Below, one piece after another: positions 1 through 10,391 of a stretch of 32,879 nucleotides of DNA. Each line of letters begins with the position of its first letter. The stretch's first letter is position 1. The notes beneath the pieces are model-generated. The model had not been told where the DNA came from and ran no database searches. It saw only the letters and a program-made list of their open reading frames with translations. This DNA is from Butyrivibrio sp. GTDB lineage: Bacteria > Bacillota > Clostridia > Lachnospirales > Lachnospiraceae. The position numbers were made by a program, and so were the translations under genes. The stretch spans positions 1 through 32,879 of the forward strand of contig JAFPVA010000037.1 of NCBI GenBank assembly GCA_017413105.1. Reading direction: 5' to 3'.

Positions 1-1503
1 GGTATCCTTACAGTTCGTGGTGGTATGACATCACACGCTGCCGTAGTTGCTCGTGGAATGGGTGAGTGCTGCGTATCAGGTTGTGGCGACATCAACATGG
101 ACGAGGAAAACAAGAAGTTCACTCTTGCTGGAAAAGAGTTCCACGAGGGAGACTTCATTTCAATTGATGGTACAACAGGTAACATCTATGATGGTCAGAT
201 CGCAACAGTTGACGCTCAGATCGCTGGTGAGTTCGGACGTATCATGGATTGGGCTGACAGCTTCAGAAAGCTTAAGGTTCGTACAAACGCTGATACACCT
301 GCTGACGCTAAGAAGGCTAGAGAGCTTGGTGCTGAGGGTATTGGTCTTTGCCGTACAGAGCACATGTTCTTCGAGGAAGACAGAATTGCTGCTTTCCGTG
401 AGATGATCTGCTCAGATACAGTAGAAGAGAGAGAAGCTGCTCTTGAGAAGATTCTTCCTTATCAGCAGAACGACTTCAAGGCTCTTTACGAGGCTCTTGA
501 GGGATGCCCTGTTACAATCAGATTCCTTGATCCACCACTTCACGAGTTCGTTCCTACAACTGAGGATGAGATCAAGAAGCTTGCTGATGCAAAGAATAAG
601 AGCGTAGACGAGATCAAGGCTATCATCAACTCACTTCACGAGTTCAACCCTATGATGGGTCACAGAGGATGCCGTCTTGCTGTTACATATCCTGAAATCG
701 CTAAGATGCAGACTAAGGCTGTTATCCGTGCTGCTCTTGAAGTTCAGAAGGCACACGCTGACTGGAATGTTAAGCCTGAAATCATGATTCCTCTTGTATG
801 TGAGGTTAAGGAGCTTAAGTATGTTAAGCAGGTAGTTGTTGAGACAGCTGATGCTGAGATCGCTGCTGCAGGCGCTAAGCTTGAGTATGAAGTTGGTACA
901 ATGATCGAGATCCCAAGAGCTGCTCTTACAGCTGATGAGATCGCTAAGGAAGCTGATTTCTTCTGCTTCGGTACAAACGACCTTACACAGATGACATTCG
1001 GATTCTCTCGTGATGATGCTGGTAAGTTCCTCAATGCTTACTATGACACAAAGATCTTCGAGAACGATCCATTTGCTAAGCTTGACCAGACAGGTGTTGG
1101 TAAGCTTATGGAGATGTCACTTAAGCTTGGTAAGCCAGTAAATCCTAAGCTTCATGTTGGTATCTGCGGCGAGCACGGTGGAGATCCTTCATCAGTTGAG
1201 TTCTGCCACAAGATCGGACTTGACTATGTATCATGCTCACCATTCCGTGTACCTGTTGCTAGACTTGCTGCTGCACAGGCTGCTATCGCAGATAAGAGCG
1301 CAAAGGCTTCTTCATCAGATGCAACAAAGTCAGTAATCGATGATGAGACAAAGGAAAAGCTTAAAGAGGCTGCTGACAAGGCTCAGGAAATCGCTAAGGA
1401 GCTCGCAGAGCAGTCAGCTGATGTGGCTAAGGCTGGTCTTGAGGGACTTAAGGCTGGTTTCGAGGCTGCTGTTAAGGCTTACAAGGACAACAGAAATAAA
1501 TAA
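1..1503 (+). CDS. ppdK: Pyruvate, phosphate dikinase, C-terminal part (5' end outside window)
   Basis: PPDK interconverts pyruvate + ATP + Pi and PEP + AMP + PPi. The frame is open from base 1, so the ATP-grasp nucleotide-binding part lies upstream. The fragment begins with the phosphohistidine swivel-domain signature GGMTSHAAVVARGMG (His at bases 34-36). It continues into the PEP/pyruvate TIM barrel with GTNDLTQMTFGFSRDD and the catalytic-Cys motif GICGEHGGDP. The family normally ends shortly after the RLAAAQAAI helix. Here about 70 further residues (bases 1291-1500) follow, rich in Ala, Lys and Glu and predicted helical. Codon use is strongly biased (CTT, GCT, AAG), as in ilvC, which suggests high expression. 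A strong terminator follows directly. The function is secure; the role of the tail is unknown. Confidence 0.96.
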   Translation, partial: GILTVRGGMTSHAAVVARGMGECCVSGCGDINMDEENKKFTLAGKEFHEGDFISIDGTTGNIYDGQIATVDAQIAGEFGRIMDWADSFRKLKVRTNADTPADAKKARELGAEGIGLCRTEHMFFEEDRIAAFREMICSDTVEEREAALEKILPYQQNDFKALYEALEGCPVTIRFLDPPLHEFVPTTEDEIKKLADAKNKSVDEIKAIINSLHEFNPMMGHRGCRLAVTYPEIAKMQTKAVIRAALEVQKAHADWNVKPEIMIPLVCEVKELKYVKQVVVETADAEIAAAGAKLEYEVGTMIEIPRAALTADEIAKEADFFCFGTNDLTQMTFGFSRDDAGKFLNAYYDTKIFENDPFAKLDQTGVGKLMEMSLKLGKPVNPKLHVGICGEHGGDPSSVEFCHKIGLDYVSCSPFRVPVARLAAAQAAIADKSAKASSSDATKSVIDDETKEKLKEAADKAQEIAKELAEQSADVAKAGLEGLKAGFEAAVKAYKDNRNK

Positions 1504-1518
1504 TTTGTTTTGAGCTGT

Positions 1519-1559
1519 ACAGGACTATCCCTTTTAACGGGGATGGTCCTGTTTTTTTT
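1519..1559 (+). terminator. Rho-independent terminator of ppdK
   Basis: A 13-bp stem, bases 1519-1531 pairing with 1540-1552 with one G-T wobble, is followed by a run of eight T. It lies 15 bases after the ppdK stop codon. Confidence 0.92.
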
Positions 1560-1603
1560 CTTAAAATTTTAGAATTCAAAGACTTTCTTTCGACAGTATT
1601 GCG

Positions 1604-1632
1604 TTGAGCGGTGAATGCTTTAGTGATAAAAT
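1604..1632 (+). promoter_or_regulatory. Candidate sigma-A promoter for the FapA-like gene
   Basis: A -35 box TTGAGC (1604-1609) and a -10 box TAAAAT (1627-1632) are separated by 17 bp. They lie between the ppdK terminator and the start at 1675, which has TGGAGA upstream as ribosome binding site. Only sequence match supports this. Confidence 0.6.
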
Positions 1633-1674
1633 TAATATGATATTATGTGACCATTCCCTAATCCTGGAGATTTT

Positions 1675-4227
1675 ATGGCAGTTGATGAAAAGGAATTGAT
1701 CAATGAACTGAATGTATATACCGGCCTTGATTCCTTTAACAGTTCTGAAGGTGAAAAAGAGCTGGAATTATGCGGAAAACTGGGAGCTGATGTTGAAAAA
1801 CTGAGAGCTTTTAATTTTAATGCCCTTCAGCTGGCAGAGATAAGAAAAGGTCTTGAAAATGATAAGGTTGATGTCAAAAAGTATCTGAATCCTAAATATT
1901 CCTGGACGGACATGGAGGAAATGCGTCTTGAAATGTCCCAGGGTATTGATATGACAAAGTACAGGGAGGAAGGTTTTGATAATCAGCAGCTTTATCAGAT
2001 AAGGGCCGGCCTTGTGGAGGGAATAGACGTCTCTATCTATGCCAGGAGAGAATATCTGGCAGATCAGATGAGAGAGTTAAGGAAGGGACTTTCAAAAAAC
2101 AATGGTGTGCCCATTATCTTTTTCCAGGATCCCCAGTTTGATTCGCTGCAGATGCGAGAGATAAGAAAAGGACTTCAGGCTGGTATAGATATCTCAAATT
2201 ATGCACTTTTGAATGTACCATATATGAAAATGCGTGCCATCAGGGAAAGCGCTGAGGATGGACTTTATTTTGATGATACAGAAATAGGAAAATATAATGC
2301 AGGCGTCCTTGACCAGATTCACAAGGCTTATCTGGACAAGGTTGATATCAGCGGCTATGTTCGAAGAAGATTTGATGCTGAGCAACTGGAGCAGATAAGA
2401 GTTGCGCTTAAAAAGAATCTTCATATAGAGAAGTATATCTCTCTGGATATGCGTGGAGATGCTATTAAGGAGATAAGGATAGGCCTCGAGGATGGCCTTG
2501 ATGTTGGCAGATATGCAGATGCTTCCTATGGTTGGCAGCAAATGTATGAGATGAGAATAGGCCTAGAGCATCAGATAGACATACTTCCTTACAGCAAACC
2601 TTTATACCGTGCTGATCAAATGAGGGAAATAAGGCTTGGTATCGAGGAAGGCGTTGATATATCCCGGTTTTCTTCCATGATGTACACGGCAAGGGATATG
2701 AAGCGCATCAGGGAAAAGCTTCTTTCCGGCGAGCTTCAGTCTGTTATTCTTGAGGATGGAAATGTTACTACCATAAGCGGCTCCGGGACCGGAATTGAAG
2801 GGTCAGTTCTTGACAGAACCGGTGGTGTTTCGGACCAGAGTATTCTTCTTTCTGACATGATACAGAACAGAGACGATTATTTATCTGTTTCTCAGAATCA
2901 GATGAAATGCTGGATAAAGCTTCCGCTTAGAAAGGATGGGATAAGCTATACCGAGGATATTATCCTGACTTTCCTTTTTAAAACGAAGATAGTAAAAGGA
3001 ATAGATAAAAATGCCATAAAAAAGATGCTCAGTAACCCTGATCCCACATTGAAATATCTTGTGGCTTCCGGAAAAGAAGTTGTGGATGGAGAAGATGGAC
3101 ATTACGAATACTTCTTTGACACAGATTATAAGAGCGAATTCAGTTATTTGCCGGATGGAAGTCTTGATTTTTCCAATATGAATATGATCCAGCAGGTAAA
3201 AGTTGGAGACAAGCTGGCTCTTTATCATAAAGCAACTAAGGGTGAGGATGGTTATAACGTTCATGGCGAGATAATCCGTGCAAAGAATGGAAAAGAAATC
3301 CCGATCTTAAAGGGCGACGGATTTATGATAATGAGTGACAGGGTAACTTATGTCGCAAAAGTGACCGGTGCCATCAGCATGGAAGATGGCATGATTAATG
3401 TCAAAAAGATCATGATTGTGCCTGAAGTTAAGATGACGGATAAAAAGATAAACTATGATGGTGTGGTTTTTGTCCGGGGAGATGTCAATTCCGGCAGTGA
3501 GATAACTGCAACGGGAGATATCGTAATTGGCGGGCACCTGGAGAGTTCAACCATCGAAAGCAGAGGAAATGTCATCATAGCCGGAGGTGCTACCTGCCCG
3601 GTAAGCGGAACAATCACGGCGGACGGAGATGTAACTGCCAAATTCTTTGAGGGAGTTACGATAAAAGGTAAGAACATATCGGCAAACTATTTTATTGACT
3701 GTAATATTGAGGCTAAGGGACTTGTAAAGACCTACGGCAGGAAGGGAATAATCTACGGAGGTGTATGTCAGAGCCTTGAGGGCCTTGAAACAGCAAATGT
3801 AGGCAATAAGACCGGTGTAAAGACTATTGTTACCCTGGGAGTCAGCGGAGCCCTTCTGACTGAGTTCAGCAAGATCCAGAAGGAACTCAGCAGAGAGGTT
3901 GAAAGTTTAAAGACGCTGGCTATTGAGAAGCAAAAGCTTGCCGAGATAGGATCTGGCGACAGGCAGATCATGCAGTGGAAGATAAAGGTCAACGCTGCCA
4001 TAGCTGCCAAGACCCAGACCATCAGAAAACTTGAGGCAAGGAAAAAGACCTTCGACGTGGAAATCCAGAAGGGAAACAGGGCAAAAGCCGTTATCGGGGA
4101 AACAGCCTATGCCGGTACCATTATCGTAATAGAAGGAGTGGCCTATAGGATTCCTGAGGACCGGCGTACTTTTGACAAGATGATCTTTAAGATCGATGCA
4201 AACAAAGAAAAGATCATAATGCTGTAA
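1675..4227 (+). CDS. FapA-like DUF342 protein with about 12 N-terminal 26-residue repeats
   Basis: 850 residues. Residues about 45-360 are a tandem array of roughly twelve units of about 26 residues. The common pattern is F/Y-x-x-x-Q-M/L-x-x-I-R-x-G-L-x-x-G-I-D-I/V-S-x-Y, for example QMREIRKGLQAGIDISNYA. Residues about 395-850 resemble DUF342/FapA: an N-terminal domain, then short Gly/Ile/Val turns typical of a beta-helix (GDIVIGGHLESSTIESRGN), a long coiled coil at about 725-800, and a short beta tail. There is no signal peptide or membrane segment, so it is probably cytoplasmic. FapA homologues have been linked to polar flagella or surface control in some bacteria, but the biochemical role is unsettled. 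It stands alone between two terminators with its own promoter. The domain call is firm; the function is not known. Confidence 0.85.
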   Translation: MAVDEKELINELNVYTGLDSFNSSEGEKELELCGKLGADVEKLRAFNFNALQLAEIRKGLENDKVDVKKYLNPKYSWTDMEEMRLEMSQGIDMTKYREEGFDNQQLYQIRAGLVEGIDVSIYARREYLADQMRELRKGLSKNNGVPIIFFQDPQFDSLQMREIRKGLQAGIDISNYALLNVPYMKMRAIRESAEDGLYFDDTEIGKYNAGVLDQIHKAYLDKVDISGYVRRRFDAEQLEQIRVALKKNLHIEKYISLDMRGDAIKEIRIGLEDGLDVGRYADASYGWQQMYEMRIGLEHQIDILPYSKPLYRADQMREIRLGIEEGVDISRFSSMMYTARDMKRIREKLLSGELQSVILEDGNVTTISGSGTGIEGSVLDRTGGVSDQSILLSDMIQNRDDYLSVSQNQMKCWIKLPLRKDGISYTEDIILTFLFKTKIVKGIDKNAIKKMLSNPDPTLKYLVASGKEVVDGEDGHYEYFFDTDYKSEFSYLPDGSLDFSNMNMIQQVKVGDKLALYHKATKGEDGYNVHGEIIRAKNGKEIPILKGDGFMIMSDRVTYVAKVTGAISMEDGMINVKKIMIVPEVKMTDKKINYDGVVFVRGDVNSGSEITATGDIVIGGHLESSTIESRGNVIIAGGATCPVSGTITADGDVTAKFFEGVTIKGKNISANYFIDCNIEAKGLVKTYGRKGIIYGGVCQSLEGLETANVGNKTGVKTIVTLGVSGALLTEFSKIQKELSREVESLKTLAIEKQKLAEIGSGDRQIMQWKIKVNAAIAAKTQTIRKLEARKKTFDVEIQKGNRAKAVIGETAYAGTIIVIEGVAYRIPEDRRTFDKMIFKIDANKEKIIML

Positions 4228-4242
4228 GAATGACATAAGATG

Positions 4243-4274
4243 CAAAGAGTTGCAAAGCAACTCTTTGTTTTTTT
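4243..4274 (+). terminator. Rho-independent terminator after the FapA-like gene
   Basis: A perfect 11-bp stem CAAAGAGTTGC (4243-4253) / GCAACTCTTTG (4257-4267) with an AAA loop is followed by seven T. Confidence 0.93.
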
Positions 4275-4275
4275 G

Positions 4276-4304
4276 TTGCACAATAACTATCAATTTTCTA
4301 TAAT
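4276..4304 (+). promoter_or_regulatory. Promoter of the ATP synthase operon
   Basis: TTGCAC (4276-4281), a 17-bp spacer and a perfect TATAAT (4299-4304), 27 bp before the atpB start. It begins immediately after the T-run of the preceding terminator. A GGGGG ribosome binding site lies at 4321-4325. Confidence 0.8.
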
Positions 4305-4331
4305 AGAATATGATGTTTTTGGGGGTAGCGT

Positions 4332-5021
4332 ATGAATATAAAGGAACTTCTTAACGAGATTCTTCTTAAGGATAAGGCGCTTATTCATTTGCCATTTGGG
4401 GATGGCAAGTTTGACATCTACGAGTCTGTTGTGGTCACCTGGATCATAATAGCTATAATATTTGTCCTTCTCTTATTTCTTACCCGTGATTTTAAACTGC
4501 ATAATATTTCCAAAAGACAGGCTGCGGTAGAGGGCTTTGTTTTGTGGGTCAGAGGAATAGTGGACGGTATGCTTGGAGAAGAGGCTTCGAGGTATACTGA
4601 CTACATTTTTACGGTACTCATATACATAGCATTTGCCAATATGGTTGGTCTCTTTGGCTTTATTCCGCCAACAATGGATATCAATGTGACGGTGGCTCTT
4701 TCTCTTATGAGTATTATTCTTGTGGAGGCTGCGGGCATTCGCAAAAAAGGTGTCGGGAAGTGGCTTAAGGGCTTTGCCGAGCCTATGGCTGTAATTGCTC
4801 CCATGAATATCCTCGAGCTAGCCATAAGACCTCTTTCATTGTGCATGCGACTTTTTGGAAATATTATAGGCGCAACGGTTATCATGGAGCTAATAAAGCA
4901 TGTGCTTCCGGTCTTCTTGCCGGTTCCGTTCTGCCTGTATTTTGATATATTTGACGGTCTGATCCAGGCCTATGTATTTGTATTTTTAACATCGCTTTAC
5001 ATAAAAGAAGCGGTAGAGTAA
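4332..5021 (+). CDS. atpB: ATP synthase Fo subunit a
   Basis: 229-residue integral membrane subunit that forms the two ion half-channels against the c-ring. Several hydrophobic segments are visible (about residues 33-51, 90-112, 118-135, 175-225). The family signature SLCMRLFGNI contains the essential Arg (residue 173), which faces the c-ring carboxylate. It is the first gene of the operon; no atpI is seen upstream. Length is typical for the family, and the gene is followed closely by atpE. Confidence 0.96.
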   Translation: MNIKELLNEILLKDKALIHLPFGDGKFDIYESVVVTWIIIAIIFVLLLFLTRDFKLHNISKRQAAVEGFVLWVRGIVDGMLGEEASRYTDYIFTVLIYIAFANMVGLFGFIPPTMDINVTVALSLMSIILVEAAGIRKKGVGKWLKGFAEPMAVIAPMNILELAIRPLSLCMRLFGNIIGATVIMELIKHVLPVFLPVPFCLYFDIFDGLIQAYVFVFLTSLYIKEAVE

Positions 5022-5049
5022 TCGTAAATATTTTAAGGAGGAACAGATA

Positions 5050-5265
5050 ATGGATTTAACAGCTATTGGAGCAGCAATCGCAGTATTTACCGGTTTGGGA
5101 GCAGGTGTTGGTATCGGTATCGCTACATCAAAGGCTACTGATGCAGTTGCAAGACAGCCTGAAGCCGACAATAAGATCATGAAGCTTCTTATTCTTGGAT
5201 GTGCTCTTGCCGAGGCAACTGCCATCTACGGCTTTGTTGTGGCAATCATGATCCTGTTTACATGA
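5050..5265 (+). CDS. atpE: ATP synthase Fo subunit c
   Basis: 71 residues, two transmembrane helices joined by the polar loop ARQPEA. The ion-binding carboxylate is Glu55 in ALAEATAIYG. The position occupied by Gln32 in the Na+-binding Ilyobacter c subunit is Ile22 here, and the residue after the Glu is Ala rather than Ser. By family knowledge this argues for H+ rather than Na+ coupling. A strong AAGGAGG site precedes the ATG. The gene lies between atpB and atpF. Confidence 0.97.
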   Translation: MDLTAIGAAIAVFTGLGAGVGIGIATSKATDAVARQPEADNKIMKLLILGCALAEATAIYGFVVAIMILFT

Positions 5266-5287
5266 TTTGTGAAGGAAGGTACCTGAA

Positions 5288-5779
5288 GTGTTAGATTTTA
5301 GTCCAATAAATATTATATGTACTGTAGCCAATATACTTATTCTCTTTTTGGTCTTCAGGATTTTTCTTTTTAAACGTGTGGATGCAATCCTGCTCAAGAG
5401 AAAAGAAGAAGTCGATGAAGCTACGAAGGCAGCTGATCAGGCTATGGCTAAGGCGGTTGAGACCAAAAAGGAATACGAGAATAGAATTGCCCTCGCTGAT
5501 GAGGAGAAGGAACAGATTCTCGCGGACATTAAGAAACAGGGCTATGATGAGTACGAGCGTATCGTGAGTGACGCCAAAAAGAAGGGCGAGCAGATCATCA
5601 CCGAGGCTAAGCATAATGCTGAGGTTGAGAATGAGAGAGCAAAAGAGGTATATGCTGCAGAACTTACGGATATGGTTGTTAATGCGGCCTCTAAGATTGC
5701 TGCCACCAAGCATAGCACGGAGGAAGACAGGCAGCTCTATGACAAATTCATAAGCGAAGCTGGAGTTGATAATGAGTGA
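5288..5779 (+). CDS. atpF: ATP synthase Fo subunit b
   Basis: 163 residues, GTG start, preceded by AAGGAAGG. One N-terminal membrane helix (about residues 5-27) is followed by a long charged helix with coiled-coil character ([20 protein letters not shown]), as in the peripheral stalk. The length is normal for b, so it is not a b-delta fusion of the mycobacterial kind. The last 8 bases overlap atpA. In most bacteria atpH (delta) comes next; here there is none, and a delta-like piece sits at the start of AtpA. Confidence 0.93.
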   Translation: MLDFSPINIICTVANILILFLVFRIFLFKRVDAILLKRKEEVDEATKAADQAMAKAVETKKEYENRIALADEEKEQILADIKKQGYDEYERIVSDAKKKGEQIITEAKHNAEVENERAKEVYAAELTDMVVNAASKIAATKHSTEEDRQLYDKFISEAGVDNE

Positions 5780-7559
5780 AAAGTTAAAAGCAATCCTGCG
5801 TTATGCAAATACTGCGCCCAGTCCTGAGCAGATTTGCAAGATAAAAACTGTGCTTTCCAATAAATTTGACACCACTGAGATTGAACTGGAGGTTCATGAA
5901 GACAGTTCTATCGGTGGTGGTTTTATAGTATCCTGCGGTAATTTTGAATATGACTGGAGTGACCTTGGAAGAGCAAGACAGCTTCGGTCTGAACTCAGTA
6001 AGCATGGCCGTAAGAGCGGAGATAATGCTACCGACAGGATAATCGGCATGCTCAAAAATAAGGTAGAGAACTTTACTCTGGAGGTAAGCGACAGGGAAGT
6101 AGGAACCGTTGAGTGGGTCGGTGATGGTATCGCCAATGTTAAGGGAATTGAGCACACTTTTTATGGCGAGATCATAGAATTTGAAGACGGAACCAGAGGA
6201 ATGGCTCAGGATATCAGAGAGGATCATATTGGATGTATCCTTTTTGGCAATGACACCGGAATCAGACAGGGAACAAGGGCTGTAAGAACCTATAAGGAAG
6301 CCGGAATCCCTGTAGGAGAAGCTTTCATCGGAAGAGTAATTGATGCCCTTGGAGCACCTATTGATGGACTTGGGGATATCAAAGAATCCGGTTACAGAGC
6401 TGCTAATGAGCCTGCTCCCGGTATTATTGAGAGACAATCAGTAAATGAACCAATGGAAACGGGTATCCTTTCTATTGATACCATGTTCCCTATAGGAAGA
6501 GGTCAGAGAGAGCTTATAATTGGCGACAGACAGACAGGAAAAACGTCTATTGCCATTGATACCATAATCAATCAGAAGGGCAAGGATGTTATCTGCATAT
6601 ATGTTGCAATAGGTCAGAAGGCCTCCACCGTTGCCAAGATTGTACAGACTCTTAAAAAGACAGGGGCTATGGACTACTCTATAGTGGTATGTTCCACAGC
6701 TTCAGATAGAGCGCCTCTTCAGTACATTGCACCTTATTCGGGAACTGCCATGGCTGAGTATTTCATGCATCAGGGCAAAGCAGTTCTGATAGTATATGAT
6801 GATCTTTCAAAGCATGCGGTGGCTTACAGAGCTCTGTCGCTTCTATTGGAGAGATCTCCCGGAAGAGAGGCTTATCCCGGAGATGTATTCTATCTGCACT
6901 CAAGGCTTTTAGAGAGATCAAGTAAGCTTTCTTCAGAACTTGGGGGAGGATCCATTACAGCCCTTCCTATTATTGAAACTCAGGCAGGAGATGTATCTTC
7001 CTATATCCCTACTAATGTCATTTCCATTACTGACGGTCAGATATTCCTTGAGAGTGATCTGTTCTTTGAGGGTATGAGACCTGCGGTCAATGTTGGTCTT
7101 TCAGTATCAAGAGTAGGAAGTGCTGCTCAGACAAAGGCTATGAAGAAGGCTGCCGGAAGTATAAGGGTTGATCTTGCCCAGTATCGTGAAATGGCTGTCT
7201 TTACCCAGTTTAGCTCTGATCTTGATGAAACTACCAAGAAACAGCTGGCCCATGGAACTGTACTTATGGAACTTTTGAAGCAGCCCTTAGAGCATCCTAT
7301 CGCCATGCATGAGCAGGTAATCATCCTGGTGGCAGTTGGATCCGGAAGACTTGACATGATCCCTGTAGGGCAGATAAAGAGCTATAAGGAGAGACTTCTT
7401 GCATATTTCAATACGGAGCAGGGAGAAATCTGTCAGGAGCTCATAAAGAGCAGGGATTTGTCTGAACAGCTAAGACACAAGATAATAGAAGCGGTTGACA
7501 GCTTTAATGATCTGGAAAACAAAAAGCTCAAGGAAGAAATTGAGCATATGAAGAATTAA
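5772..7559 (+). CDS. atpA: ATP synthase F1 subunit alpha with N-terminal delta (OSCP) C-terminal-like domain
   Basis: 595 residues from the ATG at 5772, which overlaps the atpF stop; a TTG at 5766 is also in frame. Residues about 1-78 match the C-terminal domain of the delta subunit: [19 protein letters not shown], then [15 protein letters not shown] and a final helix [11 protein letters not shown]. This parallels the usual LS-x-EQ, D-x-S-x-x-GG-x-x-x-x-x-G-D and R-x-x-L-x-x-L features. From about residue 85 it is an ordinary alpha subunit ([33 protein letters not shown], Walker [10 protein letters not shown]) of about 510 residues. The six-helix N-terminal domain of delta is missing, and no separate atpH lies in the operon. 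Alpha is certain; the delta-like domain assignment is by eye but strong. Confidence 0.93.
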   Translation: MSEKLKAILRYANTAPSPEQICKIKTVLSNKFDTTEIELEVHEDSSIGGGFIVSCGNFEYDWSDLGRARQLRSELSKHGRKSGDNATDRIIGMLKNKVENFTLEVSDREVGTVEWVGDGIANVKGIEHTFYGEIIEFEDGTRGMAQDIREDHIGCILFGNDTGIRQGTRAVRTYKEAGIPVGEAFIGRVIDALGAPIDGLGDIKESGYRAANEPAPGIIERQSVNEPMETGILSIDTMFPIGRGQRELIIGDRQTGKTSIAIDTIINQKGKDVICIYVAIGQKASTVAKIVQTLKKTGAMDYSIVVCSTASDRAPLQYIAPYSGTAMAEYFMHQGKAVLIVYDDLSKHAVAYRALSLLLERSPGREAYPGDVFYLHSRLLERSSKLSSELGGGSITALPIIETQAGDVSSYIPTNVISITDGQIFLESDLFFEGMRPAVNVGLSVSRVGSAAQTKAMKKAAGSIRVDLAQYREMAVFTQFSSDLDETTKKQLAHGTVLMELLKQPLEHPIAMHEQVIILVAVGSGRLDMIPVGQIKSYKERLLAYFNTEQGEICQELIKSRDLSEQLRHKIIEAVDSFNDLENKKLKEEIEHMKN

Positions 7560-7591
7560 CAATAACAGTAATTTTCAGGAAGGCAGATTAA

Positions 7592-8518
7592 GTGGCAACA
7601 ATTAAGGAAATTCGCGATCGAATAAACAGCGTGAATGATACCAGAAAAATTACAAATGCCATGTACCTCATTTCCTCGACAAAGCTCCGGAAAGCAAAAA
7701 AAATGCTTATGGATACAGAGCCGTTTTTCTTTTCTACTCAGGCAATGATATCCAGGGTTGTAAGGCATCTTCCTCCGGAAGTTGAGAACATCTTTTTGGA
7801 GACAAGACGAGATATTCCCGAGAGCAGAAGGCGAAGGGGGTATATCATTTTTACTGATGATAAGGGACTTGCAGGTGCCTACAATCATAATGTCCTTAAA
7901 GTGGCAGAGGAGCATATAAATGCTGATGGAGACAGGTGGAAGCTTTTTGTCATTGGTGAAGTGGGGCGCTTTCACTTTATTTCCAAGAATGTGCCCATTG
8001 AGGAATCATTTATGTTTACTTCGCAGAATCCAACCCTTCACAGGGCAAGGAAGATTGCTGCGGAGATACTAGAATATTACTACGATAGAAAAATAGACGA
8101 ATTTTATATTGTATATACGACAGTTCACGGCACTACCTGTGAGACGAGATTTGAAAAGCTCCTTCCTTTGGAGATTATTACTGATATTCAGCACGAAAAG
8201 GAGACACAAGGGTTCAAACGGGAAGAGTTTAATATGGAACCTAGTCCGTCAAAAGTCCTTGATAATATAGTTCCTAACTATATAACAGGATATATTTACG
8301 GGGCACTGGTGGAATCCTTTTGCAGTGTGCAGAATGCCAGGATGATGGCAATGGATTCGGCTAACAAAAATGCCACAAAGATGATTGAAGCTTTGCAACG
8401 TACTTACAACAGGCAGAGACAGGCTATGATAACTCAGGAGATAACAGAGGTTGTAAGTGGTGCAAAGGCTCTTAGGAGAAGCAAGGAACAAAAGCAGAAG
8501 CAAAGAGCAAAGAGTTAA
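7592..8518 (+). CDS. atpG: ATP synthase F1 subunit gamma
   Basis: 308 residues, GTG start with AGGAAGG 8 bases upstream. The N-terminus IKEIRDRINSVNDTRKITNA is the classic gamma start, and the C-terminal helix ENARMMAMDSANKNATKMI-like segment (SVQNARMMAMDSANKNATKM) is present. This is the rotor shaft inside the alpha3beta3 ring. It is about 20 residues longer than usual, with a basic polar tail (RRSKEQKQKQRAKS). The next gene, atpD, begins 15 bases later. Confidence 0.96.
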   Translation: MATIKEIRDRINSVNDTRKITNAMYLISSTKLRKAKKMLMDTEPFFFSTQAMISRVVRHLPPEVENIFLETRRDIPESRRRRGYIIFTDDKGLAGAYNHNVLKVAEEHINADGDRWKLFVIGEVGRFHFISKNVPIEESFMFTSQNPTLHRARKIAAEILEYYYDRKIDEFYIVYTTVHGTTCETRFEKLLPLEIITDIQHEKETQGFKREEFNMEPSPSKVLDNIVPNYITGYIYGALVESFCSVQNARMMAMDSANKNATKMIEALQRTYNRQRQAMITQEITEVVSGAKALRRSKEQKQKQRAKS

Positions 8519-9925
<1,407 letters not shown>

Positions 9926-9928
9926 GGT

Positions 9929-10360
9929 ATGAGTGATCAAAATATGAAGCCCTTTGGACTTCAGGTTATTTCAGTAAACGGTGTATTTTATGATGGCAAG
10001 GCTCTCGAGATAATTCTTCCCCTTGAGGATGGAGAGATGGCAATCCTGGCTGATCATGAGGAGATGATCCTGGCTATTTCCGATGGCGTTATAAAGATAA
10101 AGAAGCCTGACGGAGAATGGCTTATTGGTGTTGTGAGCCTTGGGTCTGTTCAATTTGCAAATAAGAGATGTATTGTCATTGTTAATACTGTTGAGAAACC
10201 TGAGGATATCGATAAGAGAAGGGCTCAGGAGGCCTATACTTTTGCGATGGAGCACATGCAGCAGAAACAGTCCATCAAGGAATTCAAGAAATCTCAGGCA
10301 GGACTTGCAAGGGCTCTTACGAGACTAAAGGCTGCATCAAAGTATTCAGGCTTGAAATAA
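9929..10360 (+). CDS. atpC: ATP synthase F1 subunit epsilon
   Basis: 143 residues. The N-terminal beta-sandwich has the family features (FGLQVISVNGVFYDGKALEI, PLEDGEMAILADHEEMI), followed by a two-helix C-terminal region (RRAQEAYTFAMEHMQQKQS, LARALTRLKAASKYS). Known roles are rotor contact with gamma and c-ring and, in many bacteria, inhibition of ATP hydrolysis. It is the last recognised ATP synthase gene; a lipoprotein gene follows 31 bases later without a visible terminator. Confidence 0.93.
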   Translation: MSDQNMKPFGLQVISVNGVFYDGKALEIILPLEDGEMAILADHEEMILAISDGVIKIKKPDGEWLIGVVSLGSVQFANKRCIVIVNTVEKPEDIDKRRAQEAYTFAMEHMQQKQSIKEFKKSQAGLARALTRLKAASKYSGLK

Positions 10361-10391
10361 TAACTAAAATATTTAGATTAGGAATTGAAAT

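Noticed and set aside
5784-6437. 217-codon open frame on the minus strand opposite atpA
   Set aside because: It lies wholly inside atpA, has no recognisable domain or ribosome binding site, and is a shadow of biased codon use.
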